Shown: positions 1-9,207 of the stretch, piece by piece
Position numbering within the stretch: the first letter of the stretch is position 1
Layout of the letters: every line of letters starts with the position of its first letter
NCBI GenBank assembly: GCA_947184155.2
Contig: CAMXCT020001413.1
Location: 231,001-295,000 of the forward strand
Length of the DNA: 64,000 nucleotides
Direction: 5' to 3'
Origin: Cladocopium goreaui
Taxonomy: Eukaryota > Sar > Dinophyceae > Suessiales > Symbiodiniaceae
Notes under the pieces: model-generated
The model's database searches: none
Told to the model about the DNA's origin: nothing
The model's input: only the letters and a program-made list of their open reading frames with translations
Translations under genes and position numbers: made by a program

Positions 1-791
1 AGCCACTTGAGTCCCAGTTGGATGGTCTTGGAGCCACTCTTCACCCCACGGTGAACCTGCGAAGTTAGTGCAGGAACTGGAATTTTGAATGTTGTACTGT
101 ACTGTGGTGCTCATGAAGCCCAATAGAAAACCATACCAACTTTATTTTACCATATTTTACAATTTACCATGTGTCCTTTAGTAACTGCTCAATCACCTGC
201 AAGCCCCCTATAATTATCAGAGCACCTGCTTCCACCATCCCACGTGGTCCACGACAAAGTATATCACGAGGGCAGCCTGAAGGCTTGAAAGCTGAATGGA
301 TGCGGCTGAAATGGATTGAACTGATGGGGAAAATCACCAGAACCAGCAGAGTCCTAGATGTTTTGCACCTTTTTCCTTTAGTCAAGCCAGTACATGACGG
401 GACAACCAACGATTTTCTAAACTGGGTGCCTCCCAAAATCAGGATGCCCCGAGGCCAAAGTGTTTTCTGCTTCAGCCGAACCTGCCAACAGTACAGTGTA
501 TTTCATACTCTTTCAGATCCCCGTCTGAATAATTGTTGTATTGGTGATGATTTCCTTTTCCATGTCCATCACTGCTATCCCACCATTTTTGGAGATACCC
601 ATTGGGGAAACATTTGGAGACCGCGCCCACAGGGCAAAAGGCTGGAAAAACGTCATAAACGACCAATCAAAGTTGTAAACCAACCTGGAAACATCTGGAA
701 ACCCAAACATTAAGTGAACCAAACTGAAAACCACATGAAAAATGGAGGATAGCAGTTGACAGGAAGCCATGATGATGTTTGATCCACTCAC
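1..791. other. PEX11 downstream region, no secure exon
   Basis: This stretch lies downstream of the last PEX11 exon I can place (minus strand). A good minus-strand donor (GGTAAATT) follows position 167, and a possible exon runs from about 275 to 167, but its protein matches nothing I recognise. The long plus-strand frame at 171-713 has no codon pattern of a real gene. The remaining PEX11 exons may lie here or beyond the window edge. Confidence 0.3.
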
Positions 792-874
792 CGCTGCCTT
801 TTGTGTGAGCTCCAACACTTTGTCCCACAGGGATGTTTGGTCAGCGGTCATGGAGAGAATCACTGGAAGCTCTC
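792..874 (-). CDS. PEX11: PEX11-like protein, third recognised exon
   Basis: This 83-nt minus-strand exon encodes 27 residues containing ELPVILS and LWDKVLELTQKAA. In PEX11 proteins the sequence RTFRLG is followed by a hydrophobic stretch and then a helix of this type, so it continues the exon at 6716-6815. The acceptor is TGAG before 874. The donor is GTGAGT directly after GCAGCG, and reading phase (1 in, 0 out) fits the upstream exon. The intron separating it from 6716 is 5.84 kb and is filled by a retrotransposon. PEX11 proteins sit on the peroxisome membrane and drive elongation and division. The next exon, expected to carry a membrane segment, was not found. Confidence 0.6.
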
Positions 875-1035
875 CTCAGTTGACACAATGGAGTCACTGG
901 AAGTAGGGACTCCACCAGTGTTGGCTGTTTCTCCTCATTGGAAAGTGGGGGAGTTCAGACAATGCGGTCAAACAATGGGCAAAAACGCAAAAGCTTGGGT
1001 TTCATTTTGGATGGTCAAAACTCGGAACGTTTCAC

Positions 1036-1045
1036 TTTTTTTTTT
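1036..1045 (-). other. Poly(A) tail of retrotransposon
   Basis: Ten consecutive T on the plus strand are an A run at the 3' end of the minus-strand element. They mark the junction between GC-rich element DNA and the AT-richer intron of PEX11. Confidence 0.7.
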
Positions 1046-1124
1046 CCCCTGCTGCATGACCCACTCTGCGTCTCACGCGCCAATGGACTTTGCCATTGGG
1101 GGAGGCTATGTACAGCCACAGCGG

Positions 1125-4100
1125 TCACCGCGGGAGGCGACTATCCGGTGGGCGTTCATGCCACCGGACGTCAGCCAGGGTCGCGGCGAACGGCGGGGGC
1201 TCCCCATCGACGCCGGGTGCGGCCGCGGCCGGGAGTTCGAGGAGAGTCTCGGCCAGGGCGCGCTGCGCCGCGACGGATAGGAGGCCGGCCCAACGGTGCA
1301 CGTAGGCCTGAACTGCCGCCGAGCGGAGGAGTGCTGGCGCAGTGCGGGCGCGGGCGTGCGCCAAGGCTCGGAGGAAGTCGGCGGCTTCCTCGCCCCAACG
1401 ACCTCCTACTTCGAGACCTAAGATGAGTAGGTGGCAGCGGCGCGAGCCGGAAAACTCGGGGTAGGTGTGTTCCCGCTTGCGCTGGGAGGCTGCCAGGATC
1501 GCCGCGCCCGGGTTCGCGTCGGAACCGTGGCGCACCTGTCCGGTGCGGCCAAGGGGGCTGACGAGGGTCACGTCGACTGCCAGCTGAGCCCCGTGCCAGA
1601 GCGGCAAGTCGTTTGCGAGGACTTCGATCTGGCGTGCGTCGGTGACCGGGACCGCGAGGTTCATGCGCGAGAGCGGCACGTTGACCGCGACGCGGGCACC
1701 GGCCTCGCGGCAGATGCGGGCGACCGCGCGTTCGATGGGCGCAGCTCGTGCCCGGAGGACGCCAGTGGTGGCGCATGCGGCACGGTGGTCGCCGTAAGGG
1801 TCGAGTGCCAAGCCACACCGACACCGGGAAGGGCCGCAGCTCAAGGGGGCTCGGAGCCGCCGTTGCAGCAAGGTGCGGAAAAGCGGGTTGCCGAGCTGGA
1901 ATTCCGGGCTGGTAGGAAGGGTTGTGACTGCGCGGCCGCTGTGTGGGCCAGCCTGGGATAGGAGAAGCGCGCGCTCCGGAGGGGAAAGGTCAGATAGGAG
2001 CGCTGCGAGCTCGTCCAAGTCTTGGGCTGCACTGATGTCGCGCTGCCACCCCCGCAGGAAATCGCCCGGGGTCCGGTCTTCGTGCGAGAAGGTATGGCGG
2101 CCGCCGATGATAGATTCCCAGGGTGGGACAGTCGCCCCGCTGTTCCGGAGGAGATGGGCTGCCTGGGAGGCGGCGAGGATGCTGGGTGGTTGTGGGCGGG
2201 CCTCGCCGCTGAGGAGCTGGAGAAGGCGGTCCGCCACAAGAGGAAGGCGCGCGTGGAGGATGGGCAAGGTGTCGGCCCATGAGGCCCAATACGCGGCGAG
2301 GCGCGAACGGTGGGCCGAGCGCAGGCCGCACCCCCCCAAGCGCAATGGGAGTTGGGCCCGGCGTAGCTGCAGGTCCGAAAGGGCCGCGCCTGCCGCCACC
2401 AGGGTGCTGACGCAATGTGCCACCGCGGCGTCGTGGGCGGCTGCAAAGTCTGAGGTGTCCGCCGGTGGGAGGACGCGGAGGAAATAGTTGCTCCGGGGGG
2501 CTGCGCAGAAAAGGAGCAACAGCCAGGCGGCCTGCAGGTTCTCTACCCATGGGATGCGGTGGAGAAGGAGGTCTTGTTTGGTGCGGACCTCGGTAAGAGC
2601 ATGTTGCACGTATTGCGCGCTCCCAATGGGGGTGCCCAGGACCTGGAGGCCTTGCGCCGAAGGGGGCAGAGTCCAGTCGCCGACCCAAACCCGGTCGTTG
2701 CTGTCAGCTGGCTGCAGCTCTGGGAGGTGGCACGGCTCTTCCCCAGCCGCATTCCAGATTCGGGTCTTACCTTGGTTGAGTTCGATGCACGCGTGGCCTC
2801 GGAGGGAAACGCGCAAGGTGGAATAGAGCGCGTGGGTGCGGTCAGGCGACGAAATGACATAGATGTCATCGAGGAAAGCAAAGAGCGCTTCCCCGGACCG
2901 CATCGTGGCCGCGGTCTCTTGCAGCGCAGGGTGCTGGGCAAGCGCAAACAGGGCAGGCATGAGCGGGTCGCCTTGCTTCCCCCCTTCAGCTTGCTGAACG
3001 GAGTGGCAGGCGCCACTAGAGTCCCACCAGAGGTAGGTGCTGTCTTGGCCGTAGAAGAGGCGGGCGTAGGGGAGGAGGGGTCGAAGCGCAGGGGAGCGGA
3101 GAAGGCTGCCGAGCATCGACTGGCGTCCGACATGATCGAAAGCGCCGACGCCGTCGACCGACAGCACGGTAGCGCGGGGGTCGAGCTCGGTCGCGACCCG
3201 GACGGCGCGTGCGAGGTCTTCTGCTCCGGCTTTGGTGCTGAGGGCGTACTGAAAGGGGTGGCACGCCTCTTGGAACTGGGCTGAGAATTGCTGCGCCAAG
3301 GTCCGGCCGACCAGCCGGCGGAACACGTCGCTCATCACGAGGCCGCGCACACGCCCGTTGCCTTTCTGGAGGGCAACAAGGCGGCCGACTCGGAGGCCGT
3401 CCATAATGAGGGGAGGCACCCGCGCCGAGGCCAGGAGCGAGGCCGCGTCGCACAGGAGGCGGGAGTCGGATTCAGACTCGAGCAAGACCCGCAGGTGCTC
3501 ATTGGTGCAGCCAGACGGACCAGCGGCCGCCCCGCGGCGGGCCCGGCGGAGGTTTTGCAGGAATCTGGTGGCATCGACGTGGAGCAGCTCATCGGGCTGG
3601 AAAGAGGCAACGTCGTCCGAGAGGGGTCGATGCCGGACTTGCGGGCGCCGGGACGGGTTGCGCAGCTCGGCCAGCGTGGCGGACGAGAGCGGCGCGAGGG
3701 GCTCGGCCACTAGCGACCGGGCAGCCGCGGAAAGTTCCCCTTGATGTGCCAGGCTGGCTGCACGGGAAGCACGCGCGTCAGCAGAGGGGACGCTCGAGGA
3801 CGGCGCTGTGGGGTGGAAGCTGCTGGCAGCTTCGCCGAGCAGCTGGTGCCACTGGCCGTTCCGGAACATAGTGGCTCGGCGGTCGAGGTCGCTGGGTTCG
3901 GCGCGCTCCCCGGGACGGGACCGGTAGCAGAGCATCCGCGGGGCCAGGAGGAAGAGCTTCCAGCCACGTGCTTGGGCAGGGTCCGTGTCGGCGGGGTGGT
4001 CGCAGATTTCGGTGAGGCCCAGGCGGAGCGCAAAGGCAAGGACCCCCTGCAAGCGCCGGGGCGCACCTTGGAACGTCGAGACCCGCACCCGCAAGGTGTG

Positions 4101-5351
4101 GGCGAGGTCGAGGTCGTCAAGGCTGCGGAGCGCTTGTTGGAGCCGAGCTGCGGGGTTTGGAGAGGGCGAAGGCGGGGGAGGCGGAGGGTCTGGGACCTCG
4201 GCAGGTTCTGCGGGAGCAGGGTCCGCCGCGGCTGCGTGTCGTCCACGCCCGCGGCCGCGACCGCCGCGGCGCGGCGGGGGGCGGTGGGCACGGGCCACCT
4301 GTTGGGCCAGAGCCCGGACAGTGGCCAGCTCTCTGGGCGCCGAAGTCTCGACCGCGGGATGCACGGGGCCGGGATCGGCAGGGAACTGGATGGGCGCCGG
4401 AGGGTCCGGGCGCGCTCGGAAGGTGTCCGAGTGCCGGTCGAGGTCGGCAGCAAGGTGAAGGCCACCATAGAGTTGGAGAAGCACTTCTTGGCCAGCGGCG
4501 GGGACGTACGCGTCGGGGTCGCAGAGGTGGCGAACTGCCCAGCCCAGATGCGCTTGGGCACCTGGCGGGAGCGCGGCCGCCTGTCGGGAAAGGCGCTGGT
4601 GCGAGGGAAGCGCGCCAGCAGCTGGGCAAGCGTGGAGGGCTTCCAGGAGGGTGGTGAGGGGGACGGGGGGCGCGGCAGTCAGCGCTTGCCGGGCGCGCTC
4701 CCACCACCGTGTGGTGGCGGTGGCTTGTTGCCAGGCCAAGGCGGCATCCTCGTGGAGCTCGCCTGTCGCGGCGAGGAGCAGGGGCACATACAGCCAGGAG
4801 TTGGCATCCGTCCGGACAATGCCACTTGGGGGGCCGCGCTGGCGCCAGGCGGCCACGCCCCTGGGGCGGGGAGAAGGGGGCGGCGTGGCGCGCTCGGGCT
4901 CGGATTCTTGGAAGGGGTTGAAGTGGAGCCCGTGGCAAGTGCTGCTCAAGCTGGCATCGAGCGCTGGGTCCCAGGCATGACGGCACAGAGGACATCGTGG
5001 AGGGTGCACTTGCGCGCGGGATCTGGCGAGGCAGGCGAAATGGTAGGCATGCCGGCAGCCGGGCCAATGCACGACCGCCCGGCGCCCCACCCCGGAAGGG
5101 AGTAGGGGCTCGAGGCAGGTGCAACATGTGGGCGCGGCATGGGCGCCATCGGTAGGAGCGGTGGGGGGAGGTGCGTCCTCGCCGTCACTGAGGACGACGG
5201 GGGCGGGTGAGACATCCGGGAGGGTGGACCCAGCTGCCGTGGTGGCGCTAGGGTGAAACGCTTGAACCAAAACGACTTCGTCACCGTCACCATTGTGTGT
5301 ATTTTCGGCCCGTGCCTCCTCCCGATCACAGTGCGGCCAAGGCGCCGCCAT
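1125..5351 (-). CDS. Retrotransposon protein: RING-H2, reverse transcriptase, REL-like nuclease
   Basis: This uninterrupted ORF of 1,408 codons starts at the first ATG (5351); a stop lies 12 codons upstream. Residues 76-123 form a complete RING-H2 finger: C-x2-C, then CRHAYHFAC (C-x-H-x2-H-x2-C), then CPLC. Residues 160-400 are Ala/Pro-rich with a GRGRGRGRH stretch. The reverse transcriptase spans about 600-880: GPSGCTNEHL, motif A VLSVDGVGAFD, motif B KQGDPLMPALFALA, and motif C FLDDIYV (catalytic DD). Near residue 1172 is a Cys/His knuckle ending CRCGLALDPYGDHRAAC. It is followed by QLAVDVTLVSP and KREHTYPEF, which resemble the PD-(D/E)XK nuclease of R2-like elements. Known in the family: RT copies the transcript onto a nicked target. 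Inference: the RING finger may recruit host ubiquitin machinery or act as a nucleic-acid-binding knuckle. Most other long frames at 1.1-5.4 kb are shadows of this ORF. Confidence 0.9.
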   Translation of the reverse strand: MAAPWPHCDREEARAENTHNGDGDEVVLVQAFHPSATTAAGSTLPDVSPAPVVLSDGEDAPPPTAPTDGAHAAPTCCTCLEPLLPSGVGRRAVVHWPGCRHAYHFACLARSRAQVHPPRCPLCRHAWDPALDASLSSTCHGLHFNPFQESEPERATPPPSPRPRGVAAWRQRGPPSGIVRTDANSWLYVPLLLAATGELHEDAALAWQQATATTRWWERARQALTAAPPVPLTTLLEALHACPAAGALPSHQRLSRQAAALPPGAQAHLGWAVRHLCDPDAYVPAAGQEVLLQLYGGLHLAADLDRHSDTFRARPDPPAPIQFPADPGPVHPAVETSAPRELATVRALAQQVARAHRPPPRRGGRGRGRGRHAAAADPAPAEPAEVPDPPPPPPSPSPNPAARLQQALRSLDDLDLAHTLRVRVSTFQGAPRRLQGVLAFALRLGLTEICDHPADTDPAQARGWKLFLLAPRMLCYRSRPGERAEPSDLDRRATMFRNGQWHQLLGEAASSFHPTAPSSSVPSADARASRAASLAHQGELSAAARSLVAEPLAPLSSATLAELRNPSRRPQVRHRPLSDDVASFQPDELLHVDATRFLQNLRRARRGAAAGPSGCTNEHLRVLLESESDSRLLCDAASLLASARVPPLIMDGLRVGRLVALQKGNGRVRGLVMSDVFRRLVGRTLAQQFSAQFQEACHPFQYALSTKAGAEDLARAVRVATELDPRATVLSVDGVGAFDHVGRQSMLGSLLRSPALRPLLPYARLFYGQDSTYLWWDSSGACHSVQQAEGGKQGDPLMPALFALAQHPALQETAATMRSGEALFAFLDDIYVISSPDRTHALYSTLRVSLRGHACIELNQGKTRIWNAAGEEPCHLPELQPADSNDRVWVGDWTLPPSAQGLQVLGTPIGSAQYVQHALTEVRTKQDLLLHRIPWVENLQAAWLLLLFCAAPRSNYFLRVLPPADTSDFAAAHDAAVAHCVSTLVAAGAALSDLQLRRAQLPLRLGGCGLRSAHRSRLAAYWASWADTLPILHARLPLVADRLLQLLSGEARPQPPSILAASQAAHLLRNSGATVPPWESIIGGRHTFSHEDRTPGDFLRGWQRDISAAQDLDELAALLSDLSPPERALLLSQAGPHSGRAVTTLPTSPEFQLGNPLFRTLLQRRLRAPLSCGPSRCRCGLALDPYGDHRAACATTGVLRARAAPIERAVARICREAGARVAVNVPLSRMNLAVPVTDARQIEVLANDLPLWHGAQLAVDVTLVSPLGRTGQVRHGSDANPGAAILAASQRKREHTYPEFSGSRRCHLLILGLEVGGRWGEEAADFLRALAHARARTAPALLRSAAVQAYVHRWAGLLSVAAQRALAETLLELPAAAAPGVDGEPPPFAATLADVRWHERPPDSRLPR

Positions 5352-6340
5352 GAGCAGCGGCCAAGCGGTCTCTCGCAAGCAGCTATGGCGTCAGGCTCGC
5401 CCGGTCTGCTGTCTGCTGTATGTTAGTTTTTTTTTTTTGTTTTTGGGTCTGTGGCGAAACCTCGGTTTTCCTTTGTTGTTGTGATTTTTTCCTTTTTTTT
5501 TTTTCTCCTTTTCCCAGGGGTACCGGTGGTGAGAGATGTGGGTGGAGTGAAAGGTGCGTCCGGCTGCTCAAAGGGCCTGGGAGTTGCCGCGCTGCCTTGA
5601 AAGGATGGCGCGCAGCAGAGGTGGGGGCGGGGAAGGAGGTGGCGGGGGGTGGCGGAGTGCCGGCCGCCGGGGGGTGGCGTGGGGTGCCTGCTGCCTTGAA
5701 AAGCGGAGGGCGCAGGCGGAGCCGACCGGGTCAGCGGAACGGGGAAGGCCCCGTCCGGGCAAAAGGGTTGGCGGAGATTGGGATGGGCCCGGGTGCCGTG
5801 AAGGCAGTGACCGGTGGGCTGGAAGTCCTGCGAGGAGGAAGGCCCTGGCTTGCGCGGACGGCGCGCCCGGCACGGTGGCTACGGCGCGTGGGCCGACGGC
5901 CGGGTGCTTGGGGAAGGCGAGGCGCGGGTGGGGGGCCACGCGCCGCAGGGCGCGCCGGCGGGCGGTGCGCCGGTGGAGGAAGAGGAGGCTCGGGCTCCAC
6001 CGGGATCTCCTCGAACTCCGCCGCAGCCGAGGGCGAAGAGGGCGAAGGAGAGCTCTCGGGAGGGGGCGCCCGGCGCGGGCAGAGGCGAGCACGGGGGGGC
6101 GACCCCTGGGAGGAAGAGCCACTCCCCCGAGAGCGGGAGCGGGAGGGGGAAGGGGGGCGACGGGCAGGGGGTGGAGGCGCCGCCGGGGCGGCTGCCGGGG
6201 CCCCGGGGGGGGCAGGTGCCGCCAAAGCGACCTGCCCTCCCAGCCGGAGCCAGGTGCCACGGACGGGCGACCTCGACCCCCTGGAGGGTGAGGATCGCCG
6301 GTTCCATGAAGGGGCCGGGGGCGCGCCGGCGCGTTCGAGC
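5352..6340 (-). other. GC-rich leader of retrotransposon with Pro/Arg/Ser-rich open frame
   Basis: On the minus strand one frame is open from the SL-like site (about 6345) to 5731 with no ATG. It encodes Pro/Ala/Arg/Ser-rich sequence including PSPSRSRSRGSGSSSQGS and EFEEIPVEPEPPLPPP. A different frame has an ATG at 6307. This could be a 5' ORF (ORF1) that lost its start, a structured untranslated leader, or a frame kept open only by high GC. A T-rich tract (5425-5510 on plus) separates it from the main ORF. Confidence 0.4.
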
Positions 6341-6350
6341 CTTGAGCCAA
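6341..6350 (-). other. Relict of spliced-leader 3' end
   Basis: The minus strand reads TTGGCTCAAG, identical to the last ten bases of the dinoflagellate spliced leader. It falls exactly where GC-rich element sequence begins. Upstream is AAAAAA rather than the rest of the leader. Dinoflagellate genomes are known to hold SL relicts left when trans-spliced mRNAs are reverse-transcribed. Confidence 0.5.
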
Positions 6351-6715
6351 TTTTTTTTGGTTCAGGGCAACCAACTTGGCTAAAATGAGTTGGTTTGCAG
6401 CTGGTAGGGTCAGCAAGTCTTTCACCCTAGATTGAGCAGAGCGACCAGCTTACATGAGACTAGTGACTAGTTGAGAACTTCAAGAAGAAAACATGTAGTG
6501 AAAACTCAAAAATGATCGTGAACTGGCTCGCATTATACAGCTAACAACTAGAAATGTGGCAAACCCAATTCTAAACCCCAATTTGAATCATAATTTGACC
6601 ATAAATAAATATCCAGCAAAATGGTGTTCTATATTTTCACCATCCCCCAAAAAATGGTAGTTCTTTCTCACCATAAAGGGTGAATCTCACCATTTTTTTC
6701 GCTGCCAGTGGCTGC

Positions 6716-7275
6716 CCAAACGAAAGGTTCTTCGTGCTGCAGTCATGGCGGCCAAGAGCTTCCGCGTTTCCTCGCGGAAGCGGAGCACCGCATCTCCCCG
6801 TGCCTTGGTTTTGTGCTCAGCCACGGGAGGAAAACATGGGGAAAGCATGGGGAAACCATGGGAAAACATGGGAAGAATATGTGAATATATGTGACATATG
6901 GAGCAAATCAAACTAACTTCAATGCTTGAAATTTGTTTCAGAGAAAACGTGGGAAACCAAGAGCCAGCAGTGGATGCAAATGGTTTATTGTTGTTTATAG
7001 ACGTGTGTAGAGGGAATTGATGCTTCTTTGTGCAATCCACCAGTTCATGGTCTAGTTTTCTAGAGAATCTAGAGTATGGTTGGACAACTCTCGCGACAAT
7101 TCTTGGAAATTCTTGGCATTTGAAAGGAAAGTGCTGCGCACATCACTTGCAGACAGCAGACACGAGCCAGTAGTCCCACAATGAAGCGCGCGGCAAACTG
7201 AATGAACCGTGCGGTTTTGTCACGCCCCTCGTACCTGGGCATGCCGCATTGCACAGACAGTCTGTCTTGGGCCAC
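6716..7275 (-). CDS. PEX11: PEX11-like peroxisomal membrane protein, first two recognised exons
   Basis: Minus-strand exon A (about 7162-7275) encodes RYEGRDKTARFIQFAARF, the conserved N-terminal PEX11 block (GRDK...R.IQY..RF). The first ATG is at 7242, but the frame is open further upstream, so an earlier exon is possible. Its donor is CGT before GTCTGC, or one a few codons later. Exon B (6716-6815) encodes KARGDAVLRF and AARRTFRLG, matching the family's RxxFRLGK helix. It ends at a GC donor (TTTGG before GCAGCC) whose phase fits the exon at 792-874. Family role: membrane elongation and fission of peroxisomes. The conserved amphipathic helix here is intact. The gene is split by a 5.3-kb retrotransposon in its next intron. 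Confidence 0.7.
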
Positions 7276-8599
7276 TCAAAAGATTGCGAAATCGAAATGA
7301 CTACCCGGCTACCCTTAGCCATTTAAGTTGGATAATTGCTCCACTATGCTCCACTTACATATGTTGCATCTCATCCTGATAAGTTGCAAAGATTTGCAAC
7401 GCATGGGATCCTGGCATTTGACACTGAGCTAGCAGACGTCTGGAGTACTGTGCTGATGTTGGCTAGTGACAACCTCGGCAAGGTGCGGGTGCAACCGCAT
7501 GACTGGATCACTGCATGACTGAGATTTGGGAGGCAGGACGGTCCCCAGGGTTGTGGCATGAAATTCTTGCAGAGGGAGGGAGGGAGGGAGGGAGAGAGGA
7601 AAAAACAAACAAACAAATAGCATGCCCCAACTTGGCGCGCTCCCAAAATCCGCTAGTTTATCCCATTTTTATGGAACTGCAGGTGCTCATAATTCTACTT
7701 GCTGTGCTACTATAAGATTGAAAATTTACCTTCACCGGGAAATCTAAAACCTCAAAATGCCAGCCAGGAGTCAGCAAGTTCCCATCCCAGCCAACCCTAT
7801 GTTTTGGACATGTTTGGTGAGGCTCCACCCTTCAGCCGGGCAGCTGTGCAGGTGGCATGGTCCCCTTTTTTGCGCGTGTCAGCTGGGATCAGCGGGGAAC
7901 AACCATACCACTGGGCCCAAACGCAACGGCAGCATGCACCAAGAAAATGCTGCAGCAGTCTGGATTTACATACCTGTAATTTACCTCCATTCCAGGGGCA
8001 ATGTCCAGGATAAAATGAGATGAAATAGGATGATTTAAAAATAGTGCATGACATTGCATGACATCTCCGGGCTAAATAAACCAGAGCTTAAGACGGGCAT
8101 CAGCCCCAAACACTCAACAACTGTGAGCACACTACAGGCTCTCCAGAGCCTCCAGAGAAGCCAAAGGATGAGTTCCCAGCCTCCATCACGGGGATATGAA
8201 GGCTATCCGCCAGTCCCGGCGGTAGTGGCCCGATGTGTCCATCCGCATCCACAAAGACTCCACCACATCCTGGGATGACAGTCTCATGGCAGGGCTCTGA
8301 ATGTGGTGGTAACCAACGCTTTGTAAACCCTTGGCGAGCCTGAAATCCGTGCGTTCCTCCAGAAGCCATGGTATTCACTCTTGTCGGGCCTGGCTGCCAC
8401 ACTGGCCAACACTGATGCATCAGAAACATCCTGCATGGTTCATAGCATGTTACATGTTTCTCCAATTTGTCACTCATGGGATATGCATCTAGATATATCA
8501 TGATATATCTGGATTAAAATTTGGAGCCCGAAAATCGGCTGGCCGCACAAGCTGCATCTGCCCGCAGCAAATATTCCGTGGAATTCGACAGTCTTTTAA
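7276..8599. other. Intergenic or intronic, no secure gene
   Basis: No recognisable family is seen. A GGGA tetranucleotide run (about 7572-7593, G-quadruplex-capable) is present. Plus-strand 7336-7518 and minus-strand 8100-8300 have open frames without family motifs. Promoter elements cannot be named: dinoflagellate promoters are poorly defined. Confidence 0.3.
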
Positions 8600-9207
8600 G
8601 CCACAAAACCTTGGGGTCCCTGCCAGCTAAAGGTTCCGAAGCCAGAGGCTACGTCAAGCTGGTAATGCCCTCGGTGTTCGCCTTGGAAGAAGAAGCTGCT
8701 GCCATCCACTGATGGATAAAAATTTCATGCAACCATCCTAGACAGTCGCAATCCTGAAATAACCAGCAAGATGCCTTGAATGCCAAAGTCTACGCTCTGC
8801 AAATCTAACCTGGCAATCTTTTTTATACAGAACCCTACCCAACCTACCAAACCCAACCAACCCAAACCTCCCCCCCCAAAAAAAAAACATCAAAATGTTC
8901 CCCCCATCCAAACCTTGGTCTTCTCATGTCTTCTCCCTCAGGTCGGCACTGCCATCTGGCCATGTGAAAATTCCTCTGCCGTGCTTCTTGGCGTGCAGAA
9001 ACTGCCCGCGGAAGCTGCGCTTTCCGCCCTGGGAGGTCAGGACACCATAGCCCGAGGAGATGCCCGCGCGCCACCTGGGAAAACTCCATGGGCGGATGGC
9101 ATAGGGAAAACCTATGGGCCCGTTGGACCAATTTTGAGGCAAAGCTGGGCATCGCACTGGCCCACATAGCGACTGCCTTCATCCCATTCTCCAATGCCCA
9201 AACCCTC
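8600..9207 (-). CDS. MORN-repeat protein (three exons)
   Basis: Three minus-strand exons join in frame. Exon 9158-9207 encodes GLGIGEWDEGSRYVGQ; 8950-9074 encodes GYGVLTSQGGKRSFRGQF, then KKHGRGIFTWPDG; about 8600-8708 encodes FFFQGEHRGHYQLDVASGFGTFSW. These are MORN units (YxGxW...GxGxxxxxDG). Phases 2 and 1 match at both junctions, with GTGCGA and GTGCCG donors and CCCAG and TCAG acceptors. MORN arrays bind membrane lipids or act as scaffolds, often in cilia, cytokinesis or cell-pole structures. More exons must exist on both sides. Alternative: a MORN domain in a larger kinase such as a PIP5K, which the visible part does not show. Confidence 0.65.

Larger units (their letters stand above)
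1036..6350 (-). mobile_element. Non-LTR (LINE-like) retrotransposon with RING-H2/RT protein
   Basis: A sharply bounded GC-rich block of about 5.3 kb sits in AT-richer DNA. Read on the minus strand it starts at TTGGCTCAAG (6350-6341), carries a 1-kb GC-rich leader, one 1,408-codon ORF, an 80-nt 3' UTR and a 10-A tail (plus-strand T run 1036-1045). There are no long terminal repeats. An A tail plus an ORF with reverse transcriptase and a restriction-like nuclease region fits target-primed non-LTR elements of the REL-endonuclease type (R2/NeSL/CRE-like); that class assignment is inference. I could not find a convincing target-site duplication. The element lies in the same orientation as, and inside an intron of, PEX11. 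The intact long ORF suggests a young copy. Confidence 0.85.

Noticed and set aside
171-713. 180-codon plus-strand ORF
   Set aside because: No motif, and the region lies in the 3' part of the minus-strand PEX11 gene with plausible minus splice sites.
1125-6425. Many long ORFs on both strands in the GC-rich block (for example 3741-5105 plus and 5420-6388 plus)
   Set aside because: They are antisense or out-of-frame shadows of the RT ORF or low-complexity frames kept open by high GC; none shows a domain.
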